From Neoarius graeffei (Eukaryota > Chordata > Actinopteri > Siluriformes > Ariidae), in the NCBI RefSeq assembly GCF_027579695.1, contig NC_083583.1, positions 25,199,599-25,263,598 of the forward strand: DNA of 64,000 nucleotides, read 5' to 3'. Position numbers and translations under genes: made by a program. Below, piece after piece: positions 21,831-33,553 of the stretch (the stretch's first letter is position 1; each line of letters opens with the position of its first letter). The notes under the pieces were generated by a model. The model was not told the DNA's origin and did not search any database. It was given only the letters and a program-made list of their open reading frames with translations.

Positions 21831-22130
21831 TAAGATGTCAGGCTGGGATAAACCACAGCACTGAATGACCATGGACTATAGACGATGTGTTGGGCGACTG
21901 ATAATAACCAGATCGAGGGTCAAAGGACAACCAGTGGCTTCCCTTCTGACCTGCACTAAACCGAGAGGGTGGACTCTTAAAGTGAGCACTTTATAATCAC
22001 AATACGGAAAGGCAGGGGTCAAGGACTTCCATCAGACTGGCCAGTCGGTCTCATTGTCCTTCCTTTATGATGAAAACCAATTGTATTTTATCTCGGAATT
22101 AAAAACAGCCTGTAAATATAAGTGAGATGA
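21830..22130. promoter_or_regulatory. Candidate conserved regulatory block with DR1 site
   Basis: This stretch has more even base composition than its surroundings and lacks repeats. GGGTCA-A-AGGACA at 21917-21929 is a good DR1 element, the binding site type of COUP-TF/HNF4/RXR receptors. A further half site, AGGGGTCAAGG, lies near 22014. It sits 4 kb upstream of miR-9. Conservation was not measured. Confidence 0.35.
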
Positions 22131-22599
22131 TGACATGTCTGTGTGTGTTGGAGATGAAATTGAGCTTTTACTCTTCTTTATTTACAAGTTAGCGAGTAAT
22201 TAAAAACTCATTATTCTTAGATATTGAGATCTGCAGGTCTGCATTGTACGAGTAGGCCAGTGATGGATGTTATTTGTGATTCAACTGACAATGAAACGAA
22301 ATTCACTGACGGTTCAAAGAGTTTTACTGCCGAAGCATTCGAACATTTTAAAATTATAATAAATACATAAATAAATATCGCAATACATGGGTTTGATAGA
22401 AGTATGATTGTCTCATAGACGCACTAAGAAGCCACATGTTTCAGCTACATTGTCTAAACATATAGTTGTTTGTGTTGGGCTATTAGCAGACTCCTTCGAG
22501 GTAACAAAGAACTAATTCCAAGATGCATGATAAAAAATAAAACCACAGATAGCCCCTGTCAAATGTCAAACCGCTCTATATTACCTTGCTCTGTATTTT

Positions 22600-22790
22600 G
22601 TGCTACTCTTCTAGATGGAAATGATGTTGTCTTGCTTTATTACATATAATGATTGATGCAATTAGGGATGCAGTATTTGTTTCATGGCGTCATGAATCCC
22701 GACAGCAGGTGTAAAGAAGAGAATTATCACCTTTGCAAAATGCCTTCAGCTAATTGCAATATAGCGACTGCAATTATTGGGGGTGGGTGG
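22600..22790. promoter_or_regulatory. Candidate enhancer block with homeodomain/POU-type words
   Basis: It is dense in ATTA/TAAT-type and POU-like words: TAATGATTGATGCAATTAGG, ATGCAGTATTTG, TTCAGCTAATTGCAATATAG. No repeat family matches. The appearance is that of vertebrate conserved noncoding elements beside neural genes, but this is by eye only. Confidence 0.35.
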
Positions 22791-23437
22791 GTAAACCATG
22801 AGGTACACATATAAAATATAATTTTTTAAAATATATATCTTTAAAGTTGTATAGTTAGAAATAATGGTCTTGACCAAGAGGTCAGTGAGGCGAACTTTCC
22901 ATTAACCCCTAAAGTGCTAATTTAAGTCTAGCTGGACAGAGATGAACACTAGGTGTTAACAACTGAAAACAAAATTATTTTTCACTTTTGTGGGTTTATT
23001 TAACACTTTTACTATGTAATAGTGATACACGTTTGTTAGTAGTAATCTCAGAGTCATCTCAGAATTGCCTTTTCATAGGCTACATAATATCGCATTATAA
23101 ACTGCATTATAAAGTGCATTCTCACAGGTTCCAGATACGGTTTCTTGCGGTGTTTTGATGAACATTTTCATTGGAAGAGGGGGGAAAATATAATTTAGTT
23201 AAATTAGTGCAGCAAATCTTTAAATAAAACATTAAGACTTTACTAGTTTGTTTTAAGCACATTGTGATCGCAGATAAATGCAATATGGTGTTTTTGGCCA
23301 TACCATAATATATACAACATTAGTGTTCAACATTACAGCTGTTACATACCTAGGAATTAGGCCATCGATTTTTAAAGTTTATTATCTATAAAAGACCTCG
23401 GTGACTACAAAGATCTCACAGATATCCACTACCTGCT

Positions 23438-23442
<5 letters not shown>

Positions 23443-23476
<34 letters not shown>

Positions 23477-23600
23477 GTCTCTTCTCTCTCATCTTTGATC
23501 CTCTTGTCTCTGATTGGCCCGTGGCCTGCTGCTTCTTGACGTCACTGCGGGAAAGAAGCGACCGTGCAGGCTTTTAGATCCGAAAACTAAAGACTCCAGA
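23443..23600 (+). promoter_or_regulatory. Candidate promoter of the miR-9 host transcript (CCAAT box, CRE)
   Basis: A (AG)n run at 23443-23473 leads into a CpG-richer segment. It has an inverted CCAAT box (GATTGG, 23512-23517) and, 20 bases on, a perfect CRE palindrome TGACGTCA (23537-23544). That spacing is typical of TATA-less vertebrate promoters. It precedes a possible exon with a good donor and lies 2.5 kb before miR-9 on the same strand. Confidence 0.45.
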
Positions 23601-24057
23601 GCTAGACCGAGAGAGAGAGATTGAGCGCACCACACGCACGAAAGAGTCCACTCCAGCCTGAAGCTTAGCTCGGCCTGTGAAAAGTCAGGCAAAGCCACGT
23701 GCATCTTAAATAAAACATAAAACCAAGGCTGTGCTGGTTTCATGGGAGGAAATCCCCCATGTTGGAAATAAACTGCCCAGTTCCTGCTCACTGGATCTTA
23801 AAGAAACGCCATCCCAGGCTTCACGGACTTACAGAGGAAAACGCGCCATGGCTGGTGCCATTGACGATCACGATTTATTTCATTTTTGGCAGTGAATGTT
23901 TCACAAGTGCATCACACAGTGCTGTTAACGCATCTTGCGCGGCGTTGATCTTGCTTGGCAGACACAGAGACCAGCACTTAGATGTGCCCAACACTTGGGC
24001 ACTTAACACTTTGCATCCTGAGCACGACCGAAAGGAATACGCACGGCATCATAAAAA
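23600..24057 (+). ncRNA. Possible first exon of a miR-9 host lncRNA
   Basis: The segment is repeat-free and GC-richer than its flanks, and it ends at a consensus-like donor (AAAAA|GTAAGA, 24058). The longest frame inside, 100 residues from 23759, runs through the donor and shows no recognisable domain, so it is probably not protein-coding. In mammals mir-9-3 is made from a spliced noncoding host gene; equivalence here is inferred from position and strand. Confidence 0.3.
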
Positions 24058-24059
24058 GT

Positions 24060-25367
24060 AAGACTTCATATTTCATTGTCAGGAATTGCACTTGATCTCT
24101 GGATCATACGAACTCGCTCATTATTAAATGATCATATCTAATGGTCATCGCCCAGCATGTGATTATCGTCATTGTTAAGTTTATTAATGGAGACACGTGA
24201 ATGTTTGCATAGTTATCTCCTGTACAGACTAAGAGAAGAGGCCAGACAAAGTGCTAACAATTCCTTTCCATATTCCTTCTCCAATTACACCGTGAAAAAG
24301 AAGCAGCGAAAAAGCAATATAGCTAAATATAAGTAATTCGCAAAATAGTGTTAACTTTTAGAAAGAAACATTATTAGGTACACACTGTGTAATAATGCTC
24401 ATTATAACGGCAAGAGAATGTATATCCTGTTAAACCGAGTCCTGTAAAACGGTGGATGCTAAAACCCTCCCACAAGTTCAATGTACGACTTGCATAAGGA
24501 TGCAATAATGGCATAGAGGCCAATAAGAAGTTATCTATGTGTCTGTGTAATAAAATTTTATAAAATGTATTTCAGGGTGTCAGAATTGGTGTTCTTTGAA
24601 CTCTGGTACATTTTGAGAAAATGTGTTTTAAAAGGTTAAACAATTGCAATAATAATTTTGAAAAAAGTTTGCATGCCTATCTTAAATATTATATGACTGT
24701 AATCATATATAAGTGTATTACTAAGACAACATGAAGATGGGTTTGTTTGTTATTGTTTTGTTTTTTTATCATAATTATTGTGCCCTGTAGTAGACTGTAT
24801 GACTCGGTGTAAATCTATTCACTTGCTTCATAAATCTTATTTAATATGCAACACAACAGGTAAGCCAAGCAGTCACAAAGAAATCAAGCCACATGACGTC
24901 ATGCACCGCGCTCCAGAGAATTGTAGGGTCATTATTAAGGGATGGCGTCAAAATTTATAGTAGCTACAGCGAAATAATACTTAAAAAAAAAATGAAATAA
25001 ATAAACAAGAAATTCCTCATCATCATCATAAGAAGAAGTTAGGCTTTTAATGTTAGAAGCATATAATTTTATTTGTTGTCACCAGTGATATTAAGAAAAC
25101 AATGTTTCCATTTATTACTTTTTTTAAACAAGAAAATAAAATTCTTTTAGATTCAAATGTGAAGTTACGATTAGCTCATTGCAATGCCATTCATCAATAT
25201 AACTTGGTAATTTCTGGCGCAATGCCCTGAGTAAACTACACTCAATAAAAATAATTTTCTCGCGATTAAAAGTTACTTCCCGAGGGAAGGGGCATTACAT
25301 AACGCTTTTAGTGTAAACCTTGTTAATAATTATAGGCTGTAGTCTTATTTTGGTCCGTTACAGACAG

Positions 25368-25441
<74 letters not shown>

Positions 25442-25970
25442 CACACACACATTTTATTACGTGTGTATGTTTATTGATATTGCAGCATTGAGCTTTTTAG
25501 CATCATCAGTCCGTCCTGTAACTTATGCCATAACTAAACTGTTTTGCCATAACTAAACTGTTATATATATTATCCTGCTCGCAGTGAGATTTCTATTCAG
25601 ACTGTTATGTTTAATTTCCCATCTGAAAATGAACACACGTCTGTTCCTTTCATTTTGTGCAAACTCAGAAATAGAGCACTGAAAGGGCCAAAGCGATCAT
25701 GAAGACTGGAGCCTAATACCGGAGAAACATACAATGGTCTATTTTAGGAATAGTAAGCTTGTGCTGGCTGTTATTAGACGACGGGGACTAATCGTGTCTA
25801 AAGGAGCCAAATGAATGACAACCCCACAAAACGACAGCACCGGCAACTCTGATGATCAGGTTGAATAAATGCTCAGGCCTCTGTGCGTAGCGATGATGCA
25901 GAGTGCATTCAAAACCAAACTGTCCCCTTTGTTCGTTGGCTAACATTTGTACCTCTTCTTTGTTCATTAT
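24060..25970. other. Region between the candidate host exon and miR-9
   Basis: This holds a second CRE-like TGACGTCA at 24895-24902 in a short GC-richer patch, a (TA)n tract at about 25371-25434, and a repeat-free block at 25590-25970. That block has SOX-like words (CCTTTGTTCG, TTCTTTGTTCATTATCAG) just upstream of the hairpin. It contains no protein gene. Confidence 0.45.
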
Positions 25971-26019
25971 CAGGTCTACTCTTACGAGATCCTCCTCGTT
26001 ACTTGTGTCGTGTGTGAAG

Positions 26020-26106
26020 GGGTCGGTTGCTATCTTTGGTTATCTAGCTGTATGAGTGTTTCTCCTCCGTCATAAAGCTAGATAACCGAAAGTAGGAGCG
26101 GTCTCC
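26020..26106 (+). ncRNA. mir9: miR-9 precursor (mir-9-3-like)
   Basis: The 5p arm at 26033-26055 begins TCTTTGGTTATCTAGCTGTA and ends TGA, the exact miR-9-5p sequence. The 3p arm at 26072-26093 begins ATAAAGCTAGATAACCGAAA and ends GT, the exact miR-9-3p (miR-9*). They are joined by a 16-nt loop segment (GTGTTTCTCCTCCGTC) and continue into a lower stem (GGTTGCTA with TAGGAGC). miR-9 promotes neuronal differentiation by repressing progenitor factors such as Hes and Tlx/NR2E1. In mammals mir-9-3 lies close to KIF7, so linkage with kif7 here points to the mir-9-3 orthologue. Confidence 0.98.
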
Positions 26107-26229
26107 TGTACTGCGCACTGCTCCTGCACTAGAGCATGAGCAGGAAAAATATTGACCTCTGAGTGCATGGGGACCCATCATAAGGAAGGTAAGCAAGTGT
26201 GTGCACGTTTTTTTTTAAATAAATATAAA

Positions 26230-26610
26230 ACATTCTAGAATACTGAAACATTAGTTGTGATATTCTAGAATACCGAAAACATGGTCTTGGGATTCTAGAA
26301 TACTGGACTCTAACTACTGACATTGTATAACACTGGCGTTCTAGAATACGGATATTTAAATTTTTTAAATAATATAAAATACTGAAAACTGACTACTCAC
26401 ATTCTAGTACACTGAAAACATAGTTTGGCGTTCTAGAATGTGATTTTTTTCGCATTATAATAATACTGAAACCTGACTACTGATGTTCTGGAACACTGGA
26501 AATAGTTTGACGTTCATACTTTGTATTAACATCTTAGAATACTTAAATCTTACTAGTGACATTCTAAAACAATGTTAATATCCTAGAATACTGAAACCTT
26601 ATTTAGACAT
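26230..26610. repeat. Degenerate about 30-bp tandem repeat rich in TTCTAGAA, just after miR-9
   Basis: About 12 diverged copies of a word like GACATTCTAGAATACTGAAA recur at roughly 30-50 base spacing (26232, 26262, 26292, 26321, 26338, 26401, 26430, 26485, 26530, 26561, 26581). TTCTAGAA is kept in at least five. It starts only about 125 bases after the miR-9 hairpin. No transposon family was recognised. Confidence 0.75.
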
Positions 26611-26619
26611 TATACTGTG

Positions 26620-28650
26620 ACTCGATATAGGCAGCTACGTGTCACTGAGGCCTACGTCAATGTTATCTAAGCCCACGACATCCTGCCTTACCCATATAAT
26701 TTCGTACTATGCAGCCTTATTTATTGTTTGTTTATGCTAAGCTGATGCACGACCCAGTTCGTAGTCCTATTAAAAGTTACTACCTATTAACGGTAATGTG
26801 AGGGGCGGGGTTAGTGGGACGATTTTGCGCGCACGATATTCAGCGAACTTGTTCTTGCTTCCTCCCAGTTTAAATGTCATTTGCATGATAATTGATTCCA
26901 AATATGCTCAATAACATTTATTAATAATAATTGTGAAATGGTCAATTTGTTTTGTTCAGACCTTGCGATTCTAATCGAGGCCTACTTTGCAGATATAGCC
27001 TGTCTTACCATATTAACATATATTTAACAAAATTTGAGAAATTAGTTGTTTTTATCATTAAATTTGGTTCAAATCACTGTTCATCTTCAAGTTGCTTCTG
27101 TCATTTTTTTTAAAACAAACTCCACTGCTAAAATAACAAGGAAAGGAGACATTATTTACATCTGCAGTTCATTTGACATTTAAAAGGAAATCCTTTTTTA
27201 AAAACACACTTCTTTTAGGGTGATTTTTCTGTGTAGGCTGTCGTAAGCCATACATTCTGTGAGTGGGGAACCCAAACCAACCTATGCCCTTTGATTATTT
27301 TTAATAATATTTTAACTACTATTTAAATCATACACGGCTAATGTTGAATTTACACCTACAGGTGTAGATTAACACCCACTGTACACTGGGCAATTTTGTT
27401 CATGTAAATTCAAGACTGGGGATTTTTCAGGACAAGGCTTTGAATAAAGTCAATTCAGCCTACCTCAAGCTCTTCATCCTGATTGCCTATGTATATAGGA
27501 CTCTGTCGCTGGCTCCCAAACGTGATGAACCACTTTCTTTCAGCCAACAGGGCTACATTACAGCCTATAGCACTCTCAGCCGTGAGGCCTACAGTGGCGC
27601 TCAATAGGCGTGTAGTGGTGCTCAATGGCTTGAGCACGGTCCTTACTAATTGGTTTGATTTGGAGGGACTTGTGAAAGGGCCGTGCAGGGTTTTCCCACG
27701 ACGGCACGGATTTCTGCCCGAAGTAGTTCAGGGGCCAGTGTGGATTTCCCCCCTCAATACAAAGACAGTAGATGATGAGGCGGCTTATGGGCTGGCTCTC
27801 TCTCATTTGAATAATCTCTCTCTCACACAGACACACACACACAAAGAGCTATATAAACTTAAATGCTCTATTAATGGCAAAACAGAAGCACGCTTGTAGT
27901 TGTCATCATTTGTCAGGAATGTCACAAACCATGACCAAAGACCAAATTATATCTTGAACATTAAATATTTTATCATAGTTTACAATATATTTTACAAAGC
28001 TAACTAACTGTCTGCAGCCTAACTGACAGGTAACATTTGCCATTTTACATCACTGTCTGGTGAACAGAATTATAGAGCTGCCCTTTCTGGGGAGAACACA
28101 TGCAATGAGAAAAATAAATGTGTTATACTGCCTTCTGAATGGGACAGAGTTTTTTTGTGTGCGTGCAAACCTTGTCCAAAAATGCTGCATACCTAGGCCA
28201 CCCCCTTTAAGGGTCACAATTTTTCAAAGTGTCCAGGATAACATCATCATGCTTGTTTGAGATCACAAAATGTTGCATAAGAAATTATATTTTTGCTTAT
28301 AGGCAAAGTAAAATGTGTGTTGATGCCATGAACACTTGTGTAGGTTGTCGTCAAGTTTACATAATTCCTATATTCTGTGGCAAAATGACAAAATGTTCTA
28401 AACATGCTGCATGAGGCTCCAATACATATGTGCAGGCCAGCTGTTTCATGCATCCAAGTGATATTACATAAAGCGAACTATTACATAAAGCTTTGAGTGG
28501 TCTGTATCACTATGCCATATACATGTGGCTTCGTTAGTGGTTTAGTCACAGTTAGCTGCTTAACCACAATATCGGTGTCACATCACCAGGAGTCTCATTA
28601 TAAGGGAAACCAAGATCCATTTGTAACCACAAAGACAAAAATGTACAGCT
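26620..28650. other. Intergenic, mostly unique-looking, no gene seen
   Basis: There is a GC box (GGGGCGGGG) in a short CpG patch near 26801-26850, and a repeat-free GC-richer block at 27480-27800 that could be regulatory. No open frame has a recognisable domain. Confidence 0.4.
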
Positions 28651-28655
28651 GGGCA

Positions 28656-28763
28656 CACAGCAAATTCCCCAGTGTTGAAGTAACACCCAGAGTGTCTATA
28701 TTGGTCCAATTGGACCAATATAAACACACTGGGTGTTACTTCAACACTGGGGAATTTGCTGTG
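28656..28763. mobile_element. Foldback MITE, near-perfect 108-bp palindrome
   Basis: Left arm CACAGCAAATTCCCCAGTGT... and right arm ...ACACTGGGGAATTTGCTGTG are complementary over about 52 bases with two mismatches, meeting at TTGGTCCAATTGGACCAA. The words match a fish foldback element I have seen often (CAAATTCCCCAGTGTTGAA). Transcribed in either direction it would form a long hairpin. The high identity suggests a recent insertion. Confidence 0.88.
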
Positions 28764-28997
28764 CAGGTTTATTAGATATATCATCATAATGTGCAACTAC
28801 TTGTACTCATTCATTTCATATATTTCAAAGAGCCTGTTTTAGTTATCAATATGATAGAATAAAGTGGATGATTCACAAGTAGACCTGTAAAACTGCCAGT
28901 TCAACACAAATGAAAAATAAAATCAGAGAAAAAAAAATCAATATATAAGGATATTCATTCATTCATGCATTCAGTCAATCAAGTTTTGTTCAGCAGG

Positions 28998-29190
28998 TCA
29001 TGGGAAGCCATGGCCTAAAGGCTAGAGCTGCAGCTTCGGGACCAAAAGGTTGCTGGTTTGATTCCCAGGAATAGTTGAAATGCCCTTGAGCAAGGCACCT
29101 AACCCCCCACTGCTGTGGCTATGTCAGGGTGCTGTTGTATCTTGCTCTGGTTAAGAGTGTCTGCTAAATGCCTGTAAATTAATTATATAT
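28998..29190 (+). mobile_element. tRNA-derived SINE
   Basis: The head has tRNA-like boxes: GCCATGGCCTAAAGGCTAGA (A box region) and GGTTGCTGGTTTGATTCCC (B box). The body reads AATGCCCTTGAGCAAGGCAC and the tail AAGAGTGTCTGCTAAATGCC. This tail is shared by several fish SINEs and their partner LINEs. Family name not assigned. Confidence 0.8.
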
Positions 29191-29199
29191 TTTAGTACA

Positions 29200-30888
29200 A
29201 TCATTAGAGTCCTAAGAATACTCTGAAAAGTCAGACATGTTTTTCATTCAAACCTCTAGCTCCTTCATGACTGTAGCGTTTGCTGAGAGGCCGGACCACT
29301 ATGCCCTGGAACACCACCATGTGGTAAGAACAACCAAGATCTCCCATGATATTCAAATTGGGGTTGTTGTGTGGTTTACTAAGTGTGAAGCACATTGAAC
29401 ACATCACTGAAAATGATCACTACTAAATGCTGACCTTGAACTGTCCCTTACTTTTGACATGAGTACTGTATTCAAACATCCTGGCAGTGTAAAATATAAC
29501 CAGGTTCTTACAAGAAGCAGCTGAAAATATCAAAGCAACAAAATGTTTTTGCAGCTATGTTTTTATCTGTGGTTCTGGAAGTCACATGTAGTATGATATT
29601 TAGCTTTGAGTTTTAACCATCTGCTCTAGAATCAGAACATGGAGAACAGATGAAAAGGAAAGCAGAAACGTCAGCACTTGTACTAGCCTCTTTATCCTCT
29701 GGCATTTGTTTACTCTGATTATTTTGTCATATCTTTTGTCTGTGTGTGTTGCCACTCTTGCGTCCACACACCCATCACCTGGCCCTCGATATTCACAGTT
29801 CCTGTAACACATCCTGTCAACATAAATGGCAGCTCTGATTTCCAGTCTTCTCCAGAAATGAAAAATCAGTTTTCCATCTTGGTCTGGCACTCCACCATTT
29901 GACTTTTCTGTATAAAACAGAATTCTATTTAAAAAAAAAAAAAAGACCATCACTTTGTATTTCATACTCATGGTTATATAATTTTTTTTTTGCAGTAATA
30001 TGCTATTTTTAGTTTTATACAAAATACAAGATGTTAGTTATCATCTATCAAAAAGAGCACTTGGAATATCCATCAATTATGACTAGCTGAAGCTGGAAGT
30101 AAAAATGATGCTAATGCACAGAACTCAATGATGTCATGTTAAAGCCACAAAATATATTTTGTATGAATCCTAGATAAGATCAAAGAGAGTGAGACTAAAT
30201 TTGAATGTCTTTTGGCGTGCTTTAGAAGATGCAGTTAGAATGACTCCAGGACATTAGGCTGGGGGCTTCAGTGCAATAAATGAGCAGAGAGAGGAAATTA
30301 TATGTCTGTCTCCATCTCAATAATGATAAAAATGTATGGCTAGCCATCACATTACATATTACTGTTATGTAAAATTAATGCAAGCAAAGAAATTGTGTCA
30401 TCATTCATTAACAAATGATCTTTTCCAGCTAAACTGGTTACCCAGCTAAATTGAATAAGGGTTATGATATGAAATTATGGGTGGACAGCAATTGATGGTG
30501 AAGCTGATTTAGTACACCTATCCTGCAACCGCTACATAAAACCATACAACTATAAGAATCAAAGAGCCAAGGATTACACAATCTGGAATACTGCATTTTA
30601 GTATTCCACTGAAGAGACAATAGTAAAAGGCAGAAGTAGGATTGGTAAAGCCAACAACTGTCAAGTTCTTTATTGTGGACTTGCTTTGTGGAGGGGACAA
30701 AGGAATTACAGTGATTTTGTTCCTTGATATTTTTTCCCCCTCTATCTAAAGACAGATTATATGGTAGTTGCCATGACATCTGCTTTGGCAGTGATTAAAA
30801 GGGGCTTTTTCTTTAATTGCACTTTATTCTTGCCCCCCCCCCCCAGTGACTGCCAGGCCATTCACACTGTCTTGATGGAGCACAGTGT

Positions 30889-30920
<32 letters not shown>

Positions 30921-33540
30921 CCAGCTAAATTAAAGAGCATAAAATAATGGTCAACTTTCATCCTCTTTCTACCAGCCTCCTCCCTTCATCAACGGAAGCA
31001 CTCGGTGCCATGCATACCCCCTGGAGCAGAGGGCGGGAGAAGAGAAAAATGATGAGCAAGAGGCTACAGTTCATGTGCCAGTGGAGACAAAGAGGCTGCC
31101 AGTCGCCACGATCCCCACAGATGCTGAAGATTGGAGCTCTGAATGAGGGGCTGTGCTTTGAGGAAGCCATCTTGATGGAAAGGCTGGCTCCCTGCTTCCT
31201 AAAATGGCTGTGTTGGCATGAGGTACGTTTGCATCGTTGCCTCTGTTTGACCAAGCATTCTCCATTAGTCCTAGTTCACAACAAAGCTTTGAGCTCACTT
31301 TAACCTCTCCACTGGTCATGCTGATCATATCAATTGCTCCAGTCCTTTCAAATGCAGTAGTAGTACAGAACCTGGTTCTTGACAATATGTCAACAACATA
31401 TTACTCCGTTTTTATCATCATTTGTTCATGTTGCACCCAGCTTTTATTAGCATGCAGTGAAATCATTCTATAAAATGAATATGGACAAGCCTTCAGTCAA
31501 TCTCACCAGAATATCAAAAGGTTACATAAATATATAGTAAGAAGGTGATCACATAGTTTAAAATAAGCTTTAGTCATTTGTAATTAAAACAAAATCACCC
31601 AGTTGCTTTATTATAATAATCAGCCTGCACGATGTAAGACTGAATAAAAATTATGAGAATTAAAAAAAAAAAAAATTACATAATAGGAACACTTACCACA
31701 TCAAGGGTCACTTAAACCAGCATACACACAAAGATCCTTACTTGTTAAATTTTGCTGAACCTCCTGTAAAAAGATCACAACTACTTCACTTTTAACCAAA
31801 TATGTTGATATACAGTCATCCTTTTGACCAGTGAACCAGACCTGACCCATTTTGAAGTACTTTCAGGCTCTTTGAGTAGTTTTCATAAAATTAGTTTTTA
31901 CTCCTACAATAAAGAGCAAGTTGAATTGCTCACTCTATTTAGAGCATCATCTACACTTAATCTCATGATAGGGCGTCAAGGCCGCTCCTCAGACATTCAA
32001 ATGCCATTATTTTGTAAAACCACACAGGAAACCTCAGAAGTATCAACACCTAATTTGCAATGTAGTAACATGGTGTATATTGAATTTAGTGTGGTGTACC
32101 TCGGTTGAACATTTTGCAATTTAAAAGCTTCAATTAGGTTCTACTGGTTGACTTAACCATTCTGGAAAAACAAACCACATCATCATGCACATGTAAATGG
32201 ATGGCTGTTAACAGAGAAACACACGAGATCAGAGTTTCTCAAACTTCTTCAGGCACTCCATAACTGTAAAATAGACCAGCTCAGGACAGATTTATTTTCT
32301 GATCATAATCCATTCAAATATTAAGGTCCTTATTTAAACATGTACAGTAATTCTCTGGCTATTTATTGGAACCCTCAAAAGATTTTTATTCAAGTGAGCA
32401 GTAAATATGGCTAATAACTATAAGAACTCAATAATATAATACTTTTGATAAAAGCAGGTTGTAATTTCCAGCAGTGGAATATAATTAAAAGAGTCATAGA
32501 CCCATAGGTGTCCCTGGACCCCACTAGACTATTTGGCATGCGAGTGTAAGGTTTTAAATGTAACCAGGGGCTGTATATAGAAATAACAAAACACATACCT
32601 CATAAAATACTGCTGGAGAAAAATGAGTACATACAAAAGAGGCAGTATTTAGCAAATAATAGATGAAAACACCATGTCTGGACACCACAATAGCGACGCT
32701 GAGAGACATGCAGATGTGGTGATTTTTGACAGTCTATGAAGTTTTATACATTACTTTTATATAGTAAACTTATCACAACGTATTAAAATTGCAGGTTTTC
32801 ATGCATCATGTGCCAAAATACTGTTACTTTAAAATGGCTAGATCTAGAAGGTTGTTAACACCAGAAGGCTGTTGATGCTTCCACTGGTTAAGTCCTTGTG
32901 TGTGTGTGTGTGTGTGTGTGTGATTACAACTATAACGACTAATGAAAAGCAAGTCAGGCCTGTTAGGAACAATATTTGTCACTAATTTACGTTTTTATCT
33001 CTGAAATGTATGAAATGAAAACGACCAGATCAACAGCTACGTGTCTGTAACATATTTTTGACGTCCTGAGGAAGGACACAGCTTACCTGTAGGAAGAAGG
33101 CTAAAGACAGTCTGTTGTTAACAAAGGCTGATTCTCTGTCCTAATTGTTTATGTAAAAACAAACAAACCGCCGTTCACAGAGAGAATGTCAGACAGTCAC
33201 TTCATGTAGAAGATAAATAAAGTGGAATTAAAACTGAAGCCATAAGAAACGCTTTTGCTGGCTTCGTGTGCCTTGGAGAAAAAAAACAAAAACAGGAGCA
33301 ACAACACAGACGCCGTGTGCTAATGAAAAAGAGGACACGCGCTCATATTAGCATAATTGCATAGGCGCGCGAGCTCACAATTAAAGGCGCAGCGACGCTT
33401 TTTTTTTTTTAATGCAGCCTCAGTTTCTGAAAAGCATTGAAGTGTTTCACTGCGCGTGCGCGCACCAAATGCCAACCTGTCTCGAGGTCACATGAAACAG
33501 CATCAGCTCCTGAGTTCAGGTTTCAGGTGAAGTTCATGTG
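29200..33540. other. Long intergenic stretch with possible regulatory sequence
   Basis: No certain gene. A candidate noncoding exon at 30990-31225 lies between a pyrimidine/AG site and GTACGT, but support is weak. Microsatellites include (AC)n at about 30888-30914 and (GT)n at about 32896-32922. From 33000 to 33540 the sequence becomes CpG-rich with homeodomain words (TTAGCATAATTGCATAGG, CACAATTAAAGGCGCAG) and looks like an enhancer. Confidence 0.4.
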
Positions 33541-33553
33541 TAAACTGAGACCC

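Noticed and set aside
23759-24061. 100-residue plus-strand frame in the candidate host exon, possibly a small protein
   Set aside because: No recognisable domain, and a better donor lies just inside its end. More likely noncoding sequence.
26110-26150. Second hairpin (GCTCCTGCACTAGAGCATGAGC) after miR-9, as a further microRNA
   Set aside because: The stem is short and imperfect, and no known microRNA seed was recognised.
30947-31303. 118-residue plus-strand frame between AG and GTACGT signals
   Set aside because: Composition is not clearly coding, there is no family resemblance, and the opposite strand is equally open. Kept only as a weak exon idea.
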